Shown one piece after another: positions 58,189 to 64,000 of a stretch of 64,000 nucleotides of DNA (within the stretch, counting starts at the first letter, position 1; the number at the start of each line of letters is the position of its first letter). Source of the stretch: Sulfuracidifex tepidarius (GTDB lineage Archaea > Thermoproteota > Thermoprotei_A > Sulfolobales > Sulfolobaceae); the NCBI RefSeq assembly GCF_008326425.1, contig NZ_AP018929.1, positions 2,060,875-2,124,874 of the forward strand, in the 5' to 3' direction. The position numbers and the translations under genes were made by a program. The notes below the pieces were generated by a model that searched no databases, had not been told where the DNA came from, and saw nothing but the letters and a program-made list of their open reading frames with translations.

Positions 58189-58659
58189 TCATTCACCTTG
58201 AAGCCTTTGCAAGATTCCCATTAATTTGTCAATTTTCATGTAGGACTTCTCTATATCGAATTCCAGTTTTGCTAATCCTACGTTCTCTATGATAGACATT
58301 TTAGTGTTAGCAATAATTCGGCGGTAGTTAGGAATATAATCAGAGTCTATAAAATACAATTCTACGTAATAGGGTTCTAAACAAGCGTTATCAAGTAGCA
58401 AAGTGCGTAATAATGAGTTGAACTCCTCTTTTAACATACCTTTGGGTAGATCTAAGATCTCCATAAATATACTTACTAGTCTGTTCTCGCAGGTAAAGCC
58501 TAATTCAACTGCAGAATGAAAGCTAACTTTTCTGAGATTGTCTTCCTTTTCAACTTCCCTGAAAATTAAACTAAAAGAATTTGATCCATTTACCTTAATT
58601 TTAGGGCGGATCTTAGTTAAATTATACTTGATAGGAATTAATGGGTGAGATTCTGGCAA
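58189..58659 (-). CDS. unknown protein, first of a two-gene unit
   Basis: A 156-residue mixed alpha/beta protein (NLTKIRPKIKVNGSNSFSLIF... HSAVELGFTCENRLVSIFMEILDLP) with a C-terminal helix (YMKIDKLMGILQRL). The promoter region carries repeat B and the box ACTTTTAAGT at 58684-58693, 25 bases before ATG 58659. No domain recognised. Confidence 0.5.
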   Translation of the reverse strand: MPESHPLIPIKYNLTKIRPKIKVNGSNSFSLIFREVEKEDNLRKVSFHSAVELGFTCENRLVSIFMEILDLPKGMLKEEFNSLLRTLLLDNACLEPYYVELYFIDSDYIPNYRRIIANTKMSIIENVGLAKLEFDIEKSYMKIDKLMGILQRLQGE

Positions 58660-58683
58660 ATGTTTCCACCATTTCTTTATTTA

Positions 58684-58812
58684 CTTTTAAGTAGGACGAA
58701 TTAATATACTTTACGCTTATCTTAAGTTAGTCCTTATTTTCCCTTTAACTCTTTCTTTGAACTATCCTAGAGTTAAAGGCAATTTTACGTTTAACTCCCG
58801 TAGAGTTAAAAA
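58684..58812. promoter_or_regulatory. promoter and regulatory repeat B
   Basis: 58737-58812 is the inverted copy of 56355-56430, with about 80 percent identity. It contains GAACTATCCTAGAGTT and TTTAACTCCCGTAGAGTTAAA (given in part), the same AACT...AGTT palindromes. It separates the minus gene at 58659 and the small plus gene at 58842, so it could control both. Confidence 0.55.
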
Positions 58813-58841
58813 TTATAGCCTGTGAACGATATTATTTCTTG

Positions 58842-59000
58842 ATGCAGTACATTATTAGAGTCAAAGATCCGAAACAGATAATAACACTTGCAGAGAAGTA
58901 TAAGGCATTCCCGATGGAATTAACTATTTACTTAAATGATCCACAAGCAGTAGGTGGATTGAAGTCAAGAAGGAAAGTAGATGTGTTAAAAATAGAATAA
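58842..59000 (+). CDS. 52-residue plasmid protein
   Basis: MQYIIRVKDPKQIITLAEKY, then a short strand (MELTIYLNDPQAVGGL) and a basic end (KSRRKVDVLKIE). The frame is compact and protein-like, starts 30 bases after repeat B, and ends 28 bases before the opposing gene. The strand-helix-strand layout is like small HPr- or RHH-size proteins, but no family is certain. Confidence 0.5.
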   Translation: MQYIIRVKDPKQIITLAEKYKAFPMELTIYLNDPQAVGGLKSRRKVDVLKIE

Positions 59001-59027
59001 CTTTTTCCTTTTCCGTTAACCGAGAGT

Positions 59028-59564
59028 TTACTTCTCCTTCTTAATCTTTTTTATCACAAAGTAGACAACTTGAGCAGATAATAGCCCAGTCCCGATACCA
59101 AATGACGCTATTGTAAACCATAGTTGCATGGGTGTCAATGACACAGCTTGAAGTTCTGTAATCCTTACGAAGCTTTGAACAGATATTAGAAGAAACATTG
59201 CCCCGACTACCGTAAGTATTAAATCAATATACTTTCCTAACATCGGTAGTACTTCCGTCTTCTTCTCAGCTTTCTTTTCGCTAGGTTTCATTAGGTCTCT
59301 CAAATAGAACTTTATGAAGTAATAAACATACTGAAACTCATCCATGCTTTTCTCTTCATACAGAATTATGAAGATCACCGGGACCGAAGCCGCAAAACTG
59401 ACCATTATATCACGAAAAGCAAGCGCTATCGCTATCATTATGAGCGGGAAGATCACTAATAACTCCTTTATGTTAATGTTCTTAATTCCCAATGGGAATG
59501 ATTTTTCATCTAAACCGCTTACAGTCCTTAACCAGCCGATTAAGTATTCCCTTAATCTTGCCAT
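59028..59564 (-). CDS. membrane protein of the transfer region, VirB3-like in layout
   Basis: 178 residues. An N-terminal pair of helices (KELLVIFPLIMIAIALAFRD, SFAASVPVIFIILY) precedes a short cytoplasmic part and two more helices near the end. VirB3/TrbD proteins have the two-helix start and sit next to VirB2- and VirB4-like genes, which fits loosely. Divergent from 59605, with a shared promoter. Confidence 0.5.
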   Translation of the reverse strand: MARLREYLIGWLRTVSGLDEKSFPLGIKNINIKELLVIFPLIMIAIALAFRDIMVSFAASVPVIFIILYEEKSMDEFQYVYYFIKFYLRDLMKPSEKKAEKKTEVLPMLGKYIDLILTVVGAMFLLISVQSFVRITELQAVSLTPMQLWFTIASFGIGTGLLSAQVVYFVIKKIKKEK

Positions 59565-59582
59565 ATTCCCCGATATTTTGCC

Positions 59583-59590
59583 TTTTAAAA
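59583..59590. promoter_or_regulatory. palindromic bidirectional TATA element
   Basis: TTTTAAAA with its centre about 22 bases from ATG 59564 (minus) and about 18 from ATG 59605 (plus). Confidence 0.5.
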
Positions 59591-59604
59591 AGAGATTATC
59601 TCAA

Positions 59605-59892
59605 ATGAAGGTGCTACAAGTAATAAAGAGCAAAGCTAAGGCATTAGCAAAAACTGTCATAAACTCAATAAAGATGCCGATAATGAAATACAAAAAAGGT
59701 AATCATGAGGCTGCAATGGGAGGTGTGATAGGAGGACTGGCCTTCCTCGGAGGTTCATTAGCAAGCACCTTTGACAGCGGTTTTGCCAATCTCTTGGGAA
59801 ACGATGCATCATACATTTCAGCGTTTCTAGCACTAATAGGGTTTGTGAGTCTAATCGGAGGAGTAGTAGAATACAGAAAGTCAAGAAAATAG
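59605..59892 (+). CDS. small two-helix membrane protein, pilin-like in size
   Basis: From ATG 59605, 95 residues: a basic N terminus (MKVLQVIKSKAKALAKTV), then a Gly-rich helix (GGVIGGLAFLGGSLASTF) and a second helix (ISAFLALIGFVSLIGGVVEY). VirB2/TrbC pilins have about this size and two helices, and the neighbour is VirB3-like. The frame extends further upstream (to 59344) but the promoter supports 59605. Confidence 0.55.
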   Translation: MKVLQVIKSKAKALAKTVINSIKMPIMKYKKGNHEAAMGGVIGGLAFLGGSLASTFDSGFANLLGNDASYISAFLALIGFVSLIGGVVEYRKSRK

Positions 59893-59918
59893 ATCACGTA
59901 TAAAAAGCTTTAAGATAT

Positions 59919-60437
59919 TCATTTTTTATCATAATATTCTTCTATTTTTCTCATGTAATCCGGAGGATGAGTATCAAATATCCATGCTTTCAGTCGTTCA
60001 ATTCGTGATTTTGGCCTGAAAACGTCAGATTCATATTTTACGTTATAGAGCCTGTAAGCGTATAAGTCAGCGTCACGCTCCATCTTCCACAATAAGAACT
60101 TCCCTATAAACACCGCAGGAACTGCAATTATATAACTTAATGGTAGGAGCGCTGCAACTAATAACAAAAACGCATAGATATAGTTGGGCTGCTTTAAATG
60201 TCCTTCCTCATGGCGTAGAATTTTCTCATTTATCTCGTTAGAGAGAAAGACTATAGTATTTCTAAAAAAGAACGAGTTGAGTGCAATAGCGTTCTCTTCT
60301 TCATTGTTAAGAATTCTTATGCTTATTCTTCCTTTCTTCTCTATTTCTCTGCTTTTATAGAATAAATATGCGTGAAATGACTCGTAAATTGCTATCACTA
60401 TCGCTACGTTGAATAATGAAAGCTCTAAGTTCATCAT
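59919..60437 (-). CDS. M48-like membrane metallopeptidase
   Basis: 172 residues with the zinc motif HEEGH (His76, Glu77, His80), a downstream ERDAD (Glu120, Asp124) as in M48 peptidases, and THPP near the end. Two TM segments lie between the zinc motifs (~86-112) and one at the N terminus. Plasmid-borne M48-like proteins could trim surface or pilus components; that is inference. The first two codons are both ATG. Confidence 0.72.
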   Translation of the reverse strand: MMNLELSLFNVAIVIAIYESFHAYLFYKSREIEKKGRISIRILNNEEENAIALNSFFFRNTIVFLSNEINEKILRHEEGHLKQPNYIYAFLLLVAALLPLSYIIAVPAVFIGKFLLWKMERDADLYAYRLYNVKYESDVFRPKSRIERLKAWIFDTHPPDYMRKIEEYYDKK

Positions 60438-60446
60438 CTATTATGC

Positions 60447-60455
60447 TTTTTAAAA
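60447..60455. promoter_or_regulatory. palindromic bidirectional TATA element
   Basis: TTTTTAAAA lies between ATG 60437 (minus) and ATG 60475 (plus). The plus distance is about 23 bases; the minus distance is shorter, so its transcript may start at or after the second Met. Confidence 0.45.
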
Positions 60456-60474
60456 CTGCTTTAATTGAGGCAAA

Positions 60475-60870
60475 ATGAGGGTAGTAATAGCTATACTTCC
60501 TATATTAATTATATTAGGAATAACAGCAGCTGCAACGACTACTAGCAATAGCATAATCAATTCGACTCAGATTCAGCAAGCAGCACAACAGATCCCCCCG
60601 CCTCCGAGCAATCTGCCCCAACAGATTATGTACTACATCGCTCAGGCTTACGATTGGTTCGTCGGGCTGATACAGAGCTTACTGGAGCATACGCTACTCA
60701 AAGCTGACCCAGGCTTGGCTTCAGCGTATGCGAATATCATAGCCTGGCTAGTTCCCCTAACCGCCCTCTACATCTTGCTGACCTTGGCCGAAGTAGCCAG
60801 AAAGTTTCTAGGGTATGTGATAGCGATAGGCTGGATATTTTTGATAGTAGTACTCTTTCTAGCCCGCTAA
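60475..60870 (+). CDS. small secreted/membrane plasmid protein
   Basis: 131 residues with a signal-type N terminus (MRVVIAILPILIILGITAAA), a Pro-rich link (QQIPPPPSNLPQQI), an amphipathic helix and two C-terminal TM helices (IIAWLVPLTALYILLTLAEVA, LGYVIAIGWIFLIVVLFLA; each given in part). Its place between the pilin-like gene and the coupling ATPase suggests a transfer-apparatus part. Confidence 0.55.
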   Translation: MRVVIAILPILIILGITAAATTTSNSIINSTQIQQAAQQIPPPPSNLPQQIMYYIAQAYDWFVGLIQSLLEHTLLKADPGLASAYANIIAWLVPLTALYILLTLAEVARKFLGYVIAIGWIFLIVVLFLAR

Positions 60871-60965
60871 GTCATTTCAATTTTTTCTTAGTAAACTGGG
60901 GAGTTAATTCAAAATTTTTCACGTATATCTTCTCCTTTGGAATCCTATAGCAGCGCCTATCTTAA

Positions 60966-61016
60966 CCATTTAACAATTTTCCAAAATTGTAAGAGACAAA
61001 TTCAAAGTTTATAAAA
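60966..61016 (+). promoter_or_regulatory. inverted repeat and TATA box before the small RNA
   Basis: ACAATTTTCCAAAATTGT (about 60971-60988) is a perfect inverted repeat with a 2-base centre. A related sequence, AACAATTTTTCAAAATT, occurs at about 47484, before the other RNA island. TTTATAAAAC at about 61007 would start transcription near 61035. Confidence 0.45.
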
Positions 61017-61036
61017 CTTTCTCTATATAGAGAATG

Positions 61037-61115
61037 TTAGGGCGATGACGACGGGATGGACAGCTGATGGGTGATGAGCCAGCTACACGCCGAGCCCGTA
61101 AACTAGGGAGTTTAC
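61037..61115 (+). ncRNA. candidate C/D-box small RNA
   Basis: GC-rich island in AT-rich DNA. In order: C box GCGATGA (61042-61048), a guide of 15 nt, D' box CTGA (61064-61067), a 3-nt gap, C' box GTGATGA (61071-61077), a 12-nt guide (GCCAGCTACACG) and a D-like box CCGA (61090-61093). These spacings match archaeal C/D RNAs, which direct 2'-O-methylation. GTAAACT AGGG AGTTTAC (61098-61115) is a 7-bp hairpin and could end the RNA. The TATA box lies about 28 bases upstream of the start. Confidence 0.5.
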
Positions 61116-61146
61116 CGCTCACATTTTTTAAAATACTCCTTCTTTG

Positions 61147-63438
61147 ATGTGGGGTAAAAAAGAGCAAATAAAGTACTATGAACTGTTCCCAAAAGTTGAG
61201 TACGATAAAAGCTTTAGTATAATCAATAGCTTAGGGCATGTCTTTGAGATAATTTATCATCGTGATAAGGATATCATGCATCTATATGCTTATACTAACA
61301 CACAACTAGAAGTTTTACGTAAGGACTTCGGTGTAAATGAAAATGCAAATGTTCCTATTCCTCGTTTTATAGGTCGTATTTTCTTCAAAAATGAGAAAGA
61401 TTTTTACTGGGGTGCAGAGTTTAACGACTTCAACAGTTTTCTAACTAAGCTGCAAGTGGGGGAACAACTTAGGTTATGGATAGTATTAGAGCCACGCCTC
61501 AATGATATTTTCCTAAAGTATTCTGATAAATTGAAGAGAAATCAATCATTAATCGGAAGAAGACAGAGAGAAGTCTTAGCTAGTAGATTAGAAAGTTTTG
61601 CAAAAGACAACATATACTATCTACAGCCTTATCTGCTCTCTGATGATAAAAACAGAATAAAGCAACTATCAAAGGAACTGCAGCAATTTATCCTTACGAA
61701 GAGTAGAAAACTGAAGTTAGAGATTAGAAAAAGTAAGGGATGGGAGGATACAATACCCAGGGTTCCGAGGTTTCATTCTCTCAAAATTAAGAGATGGCTC
61801 TGGATTGACGAGGACAAAATAAGTAAAGTTGCAGTAATTCCTAATCCGTCAGTAATTCCAGTCAATTTTGTTACTGGAGGACTATTACCAGAGTTACCTC
61901 CTAACAGAAATGGGTTTGAGATAGGTAAAACGATACCCTCTGGCAAACCATATATGTTAGAGTTAGAGGACCTTTACCGGCACGGCTATATTATCGGAGG
62001 GACTGGAGCTGGGAAGACCACAACCATAATCTCTCTGATAACATCAATAAGGAAGGCATACAATAATGCAATAATAATGATATTCGACCCTCACGGCGAT
62101 ATGGCAGAAGAAGTAGCCTCCTATTTCGCCGATAACGAGAATTTAATATACTTCCACCCAGTTGAGGCTCCTCTCTCAATCAATCCCCTAGCTTTGCCCA
62201 ATTTGCCTAATAAAGAACAAGCGTTGTTGTTAGGTTTCAGCAACGTTATGGAGATATTCGAGAAATTATTCGGCCTTAAGGACACTGCAGTGTATGTTAA
62301 GTACATCATTCAGGTTTCAATGCAATTGCTCTACTCAAAAACTCCAGAACCCACGTTTAGGGACCTTTACAGGATCATCTACAAGCTGAGAACAGGGGAA
62401 ATAGATTTGCCGGTAGACGACCCTACGTGGGAAAGTAAGCTAGAAATGTTCCAGAACATGCAGGAGCAAAGTTTCTTATCCGCAATCTCTAGGTTGGAAA
62501 TGCTAGGGACAAATCCATTATTACTTAAGATATTCAGTAAGACAAAGATAGACGATAATGAGTTATTCAAGCCTGGAAATATTATAGTAATAAACGCATC
62601 GAAAGCAGCTGTAGGAAATGACGCTTCATTTCTAATATTAGCTGGATGGATCTTTAAGACGTGGTATTATGCGTTGGCTAGAGCTGCATTGAATATGGAA
62701 AGGATCCCAATCATAGCATTTATGGACGAGTTCCAAAATATCGCTTCCCTTAGCGTGATAGACGATATCTTAAGTGAAGCTAGAAAATATGCAATGCATA
62801 TCATAATGGCGCACCAGCATACTGGACAGTTAGATATGTCACTAATTAAATCAATAATGAGTAATACGGGAGTTAAGATGTTAATGAAGGAACAAGGTGA
62901 TGACGCCAAAGCATTTGCAAAGATATTCCCAGATTTCGGCTCCGAACTAGAAAAGACGCTGCCAGGTTTAGGAGTAGGCGAAGCAGTAGTAATTATTACA
63001 CCGAGGAAAGAAGGGGATAAGGTAGTTCCAGTAAGGGTTAAGATAAACTACGTCCCCACTAAAAAGGATCCGGAGAAGCTGAAGAAGGTAATAGAGAGAA
63101 TGCAGAAATACGCGACTGGAGAAGTGCCGAAGAATGAAGACATAGAGAGTATAGTAAATCCAATTATGAAATACATAGAGAAACCTCAAGTACTGGAACA
63201 GCTTGTCCTCTACCACATCTTCAGAAATGGGAAGAAGATGTATTTAGTAGACTTACTAAAGGAATTAGGCCTGGATAGGGATAAGGTAAATGACGTTGTA
63301 AATAAGCTGGAGAAGTTAGGTTATATAGATGTTGAAAAGGAAGGGAATAAGAAGATCCTTTACTACGGTAAAGGGTTATTCGGAAATGTGAAGGCGGCCG
63401 CTCCTTCGCAAGTTTCCTTATGTAGAAATGAAATGTAA
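61147..63438 (+). CDS. VirD4/TraG-like coupling ATPase
   Basis: A 763-residue P-loop ATPase of the FtsK-HerA group, the coupling protein that feeds DNA into the conjugation channel. Walker A IGGTGAGKTTT (~285), then IMIFDPHGD, LSINPLALPN, Walker B IIAFMDEFQNIA (~526), and AHQHTGQLD. A winged-helix-like end (LLKELGLDRDKVNDVVNKLEKLGYID) follows. ATG 61147 is 14 bases after TTTTTTAAAA (61124-61133). The last residues (VKAAAPSQVSLCRNEM) run into a junction with the broken integrase and may not be native. Confidence 0.87.
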   Translation: MWGKKEQIKYYELFPKVEYDKSFSIINSLGHVFEIIYHRDKDIMHLYAYTNTQLEVLRKDFGVNENANVPIPRFIGRIFFKNEKDFYWGAEFNDFNSFLTKLQVGEQLRLWIVLEPRLNDIFLKYSDKLKRNQSLIGRRQREVLASRLESFAKDNIYYLQPYLLSDDKNRIKQLSKELQQFILTKSRKLKLEIRKSKGWEDTIPRVPRFHSLKIKRWLWIDEDKISKVAVIPNPSVIPVNFVTGGLLPELPPNRNGFEIGKTIPSGKPYMLELEDLYRHGYIIGGTGAGKTTTIISLITSIRKAYNNAIIMIFDPHGDMAEEVASYFADNENLIYFHPVEAPLSINPLALPNLPNKEQALLLGFSNVMEIFEKLFGLKDTAVYVKYIIQVSMQLLYSKTPEPTFRDLYRIIYKLRTGEIDLPVDDPTWESKLEMFQNMQEQSFLSAISRLEMLGTNPLLLKIFSKTKIDDNELFKPGNIIVINASKAAVGNDASFLILAGWIFKTWYYALARAALNMERIPIIAFMDEFQNIASLSVIDDILSEARKYAMHIIMAHQHTGQLDMSLIKSIMSNTGVKMLMKEQGDDAKAFAKIFPDFGSELEKTLPGLGVGEAVVIITPRKEGDKVVPVRVKINYVPTKKDPEKLKKVIERMQKYATGEVPKNEDIESIVNPIMKYIEKPQVLEQLVLYHIFRNGKKMYLVDLLKELGLDRDKVNDVVNKLEKLGYIDVEKEGNKKILYYGKGLFGNVKAAAPSQVSLCRNEM

Positions 63439-63995
63439 GCCCTCTTTGTCGCACTATTTTTCATTAATTTAATTATCCCATTCTCTAGATCTACTTGTTC
63501 TACAGAAAGAGAATAGACTTCCCCTACTCTTAATCCAGTCTCTGCAAGGATAAGAAAGAATGTCTTTGCACCTAAATGACCTATCAACTGAAATATATTC
63601 TTTAATATCTCTAAGGAAAGAGGAGGAGGGGAGTATTTGTAATCCACCTTTGGCACTCTGAATGAATTATAAAGTATCTGTCCCAAAATGGGATTTCTAC
63701 TTGCTACTACTTCTTTGATAAAGAGTTTAAGCGTGTTAGCCCTATGCCTCGCTACGTTGGGTCCTTCTTCTGTCATTAATTCTAATATGTATTCTTTCAA
63801 GGACTCAGGCGAGAGTGAAAAGCCTAAATCCCTCATGGCGTATTTTATATGTCTAAGTCTTTCGTCTCTAGTTGCTTTGCTCTTCTGCTCTAATATTTTC
63901 TCAAACAGTTTTAGGTCCTCTTCAGTGACTACGTAACTATTCGTATTCTGTCTAACATACTCTCCTAAGAACCTATTTAACATCATAAAAAGCAA
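63410..63995 (-). pseudogene. tyrosine-type plasmid integrase, C-terminal half lost
   Basis: A pNOB8-type archaeal integrase: an N-terminal core-binding domain (residues ~24-115) and the start of the catalytic domain, with AETGLRVGEVYSL holding the first catalytic Arg156. After NSATKRAYISFLHKET the native sequence stops and the frame runs out through DNA of the coupling gene (to 63363). The H-x-x-R and Tyr motifs are missing, so it cannot recombine. It suggests a deletion next to the coupling gene that has trapped the plasmid in place. The start lies five bases inside the window end, so the promoter is outside the main view. Confidence 0.82.
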
Positions 63996-64000
63996 AGAAC

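Noticed and set aside
56355-58812. The ~75-bp inverted repeats as ends of a larger transposon
   Set aside because: The IS has its own exact 23-bp ends inside, there is no target duplication outside the larger repeats, and they contain operator-like palindromes before genes.
63393-63402. GCGGCCGC (a NotI site) at the integrase junction as a sign of a cloned construct
   Set aside because: The surrounding genes form a natural plasmid region and no vector sequence is seen; one 8-base site is not enough.
63363-63995. SSV-type integrase split by integration at a tRNA gene
   Set aside because: No tRNA sequence is present at the break and the adjoining DNA is the coupling gene, so a deletion explains it better.

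Overview
The window reads as chromosome from a thermoacidophilic crenarchaeon of the order Sulfolobales. The basis is a CRISPR repeat ending in ATTGAAAG, a Csa-type (I-A) Cas set, a III-D effector operon, a Sso1389-like Csx1, a secreted sedolisin, A/T-rich TATA boxes close to start codons, AGG/AGA/ATA-rich codon use, and a conjugative-plasmid block of the pNOB8/pKEF9 kind. The genus cannot be fixed from this sequence alone, and no rRNA or tRNA gene was seen.

1-5 kb holds a small two-gene ABC transporter whose ATPase has a frameshift near its start, a CARF-only protein, 1.5 kb of decayed sequence, and csa1 (a Cas4-family nuclease). The usual companions cas1, cas2 and cas4 are absent. 5-24 kb is a CRISPR-Cas island. 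A leader and a 34-repeat array read rightward into a type I-A interference operon (csa5, cas7, cas5, cas8a, cas3', cas3''). A type III-D operon follows (cas10, a Cas7-like RAMP, csx10, a small subunit, three more RAMPs and an unrecognised last subunit), then cas6 on the opposite strand and the CARF-HEPN RNase csx1. One array and one Cas6 probably supply crRNA to both effectors. Cas10 would make cyclic oligoadenylate, Csx1 would respond to it, and the ring-nuclease-like CARF protein at 26.7-27.4 kb would remove it. That CARF gene sits in a small operon with a retropepsin-like protein. 24-32 kb is a loose accessory zone with a pilin-like secreted protein, an unknown membrane-anchored cysteine-rich protein, an orphan RHH antitoxin and decayed stretches.

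32-36 kb is a degraded catabolic cluster. It holds a frameshifted Rieske oxygenase alpha gene with its beta subunit, an M20 peptidase remnant, and a truncated cytosine-deaminase-like amidohydrolase fused to that remnant by a deletion. A secreted nucleosidase-like protein follows. 37-42.3 kb is a nitrate-assimilation locus: siroheme nitrite reductase, NarK-type transporter and Mo-bis-MGD nitrate reductase. 42.7-47.4 kb holds a sedolisin, a gene without a start codon, another truncated amidohydrolase, an HTH regulator and palindromic operator-like sites.

47.5-64 kb is an integrated, apparently immobilised conjugative plasmid. It holds a DUF1286 operon, a large surface protein, a VirB4/TrbE ATPase, a VirB6/TrbL-like membrane protein, small pilus-like proteins, an M48-like peptidase, a VirD4/TraG coupling ATPase and an integrase that has lost its C-terminal catalytic half. 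Many of its genes are divergent pairs sharing one palindromic TTTTAAAA promoter core. Two GC-rich islands look like C/D-box small RNAs. A 1.24-kb IS with 23-bp terminal repeats and a broken transposase has inserted into it, and a pair of ~75-bp inverted repeats with operator-like palindromes lies on either side of that segment.
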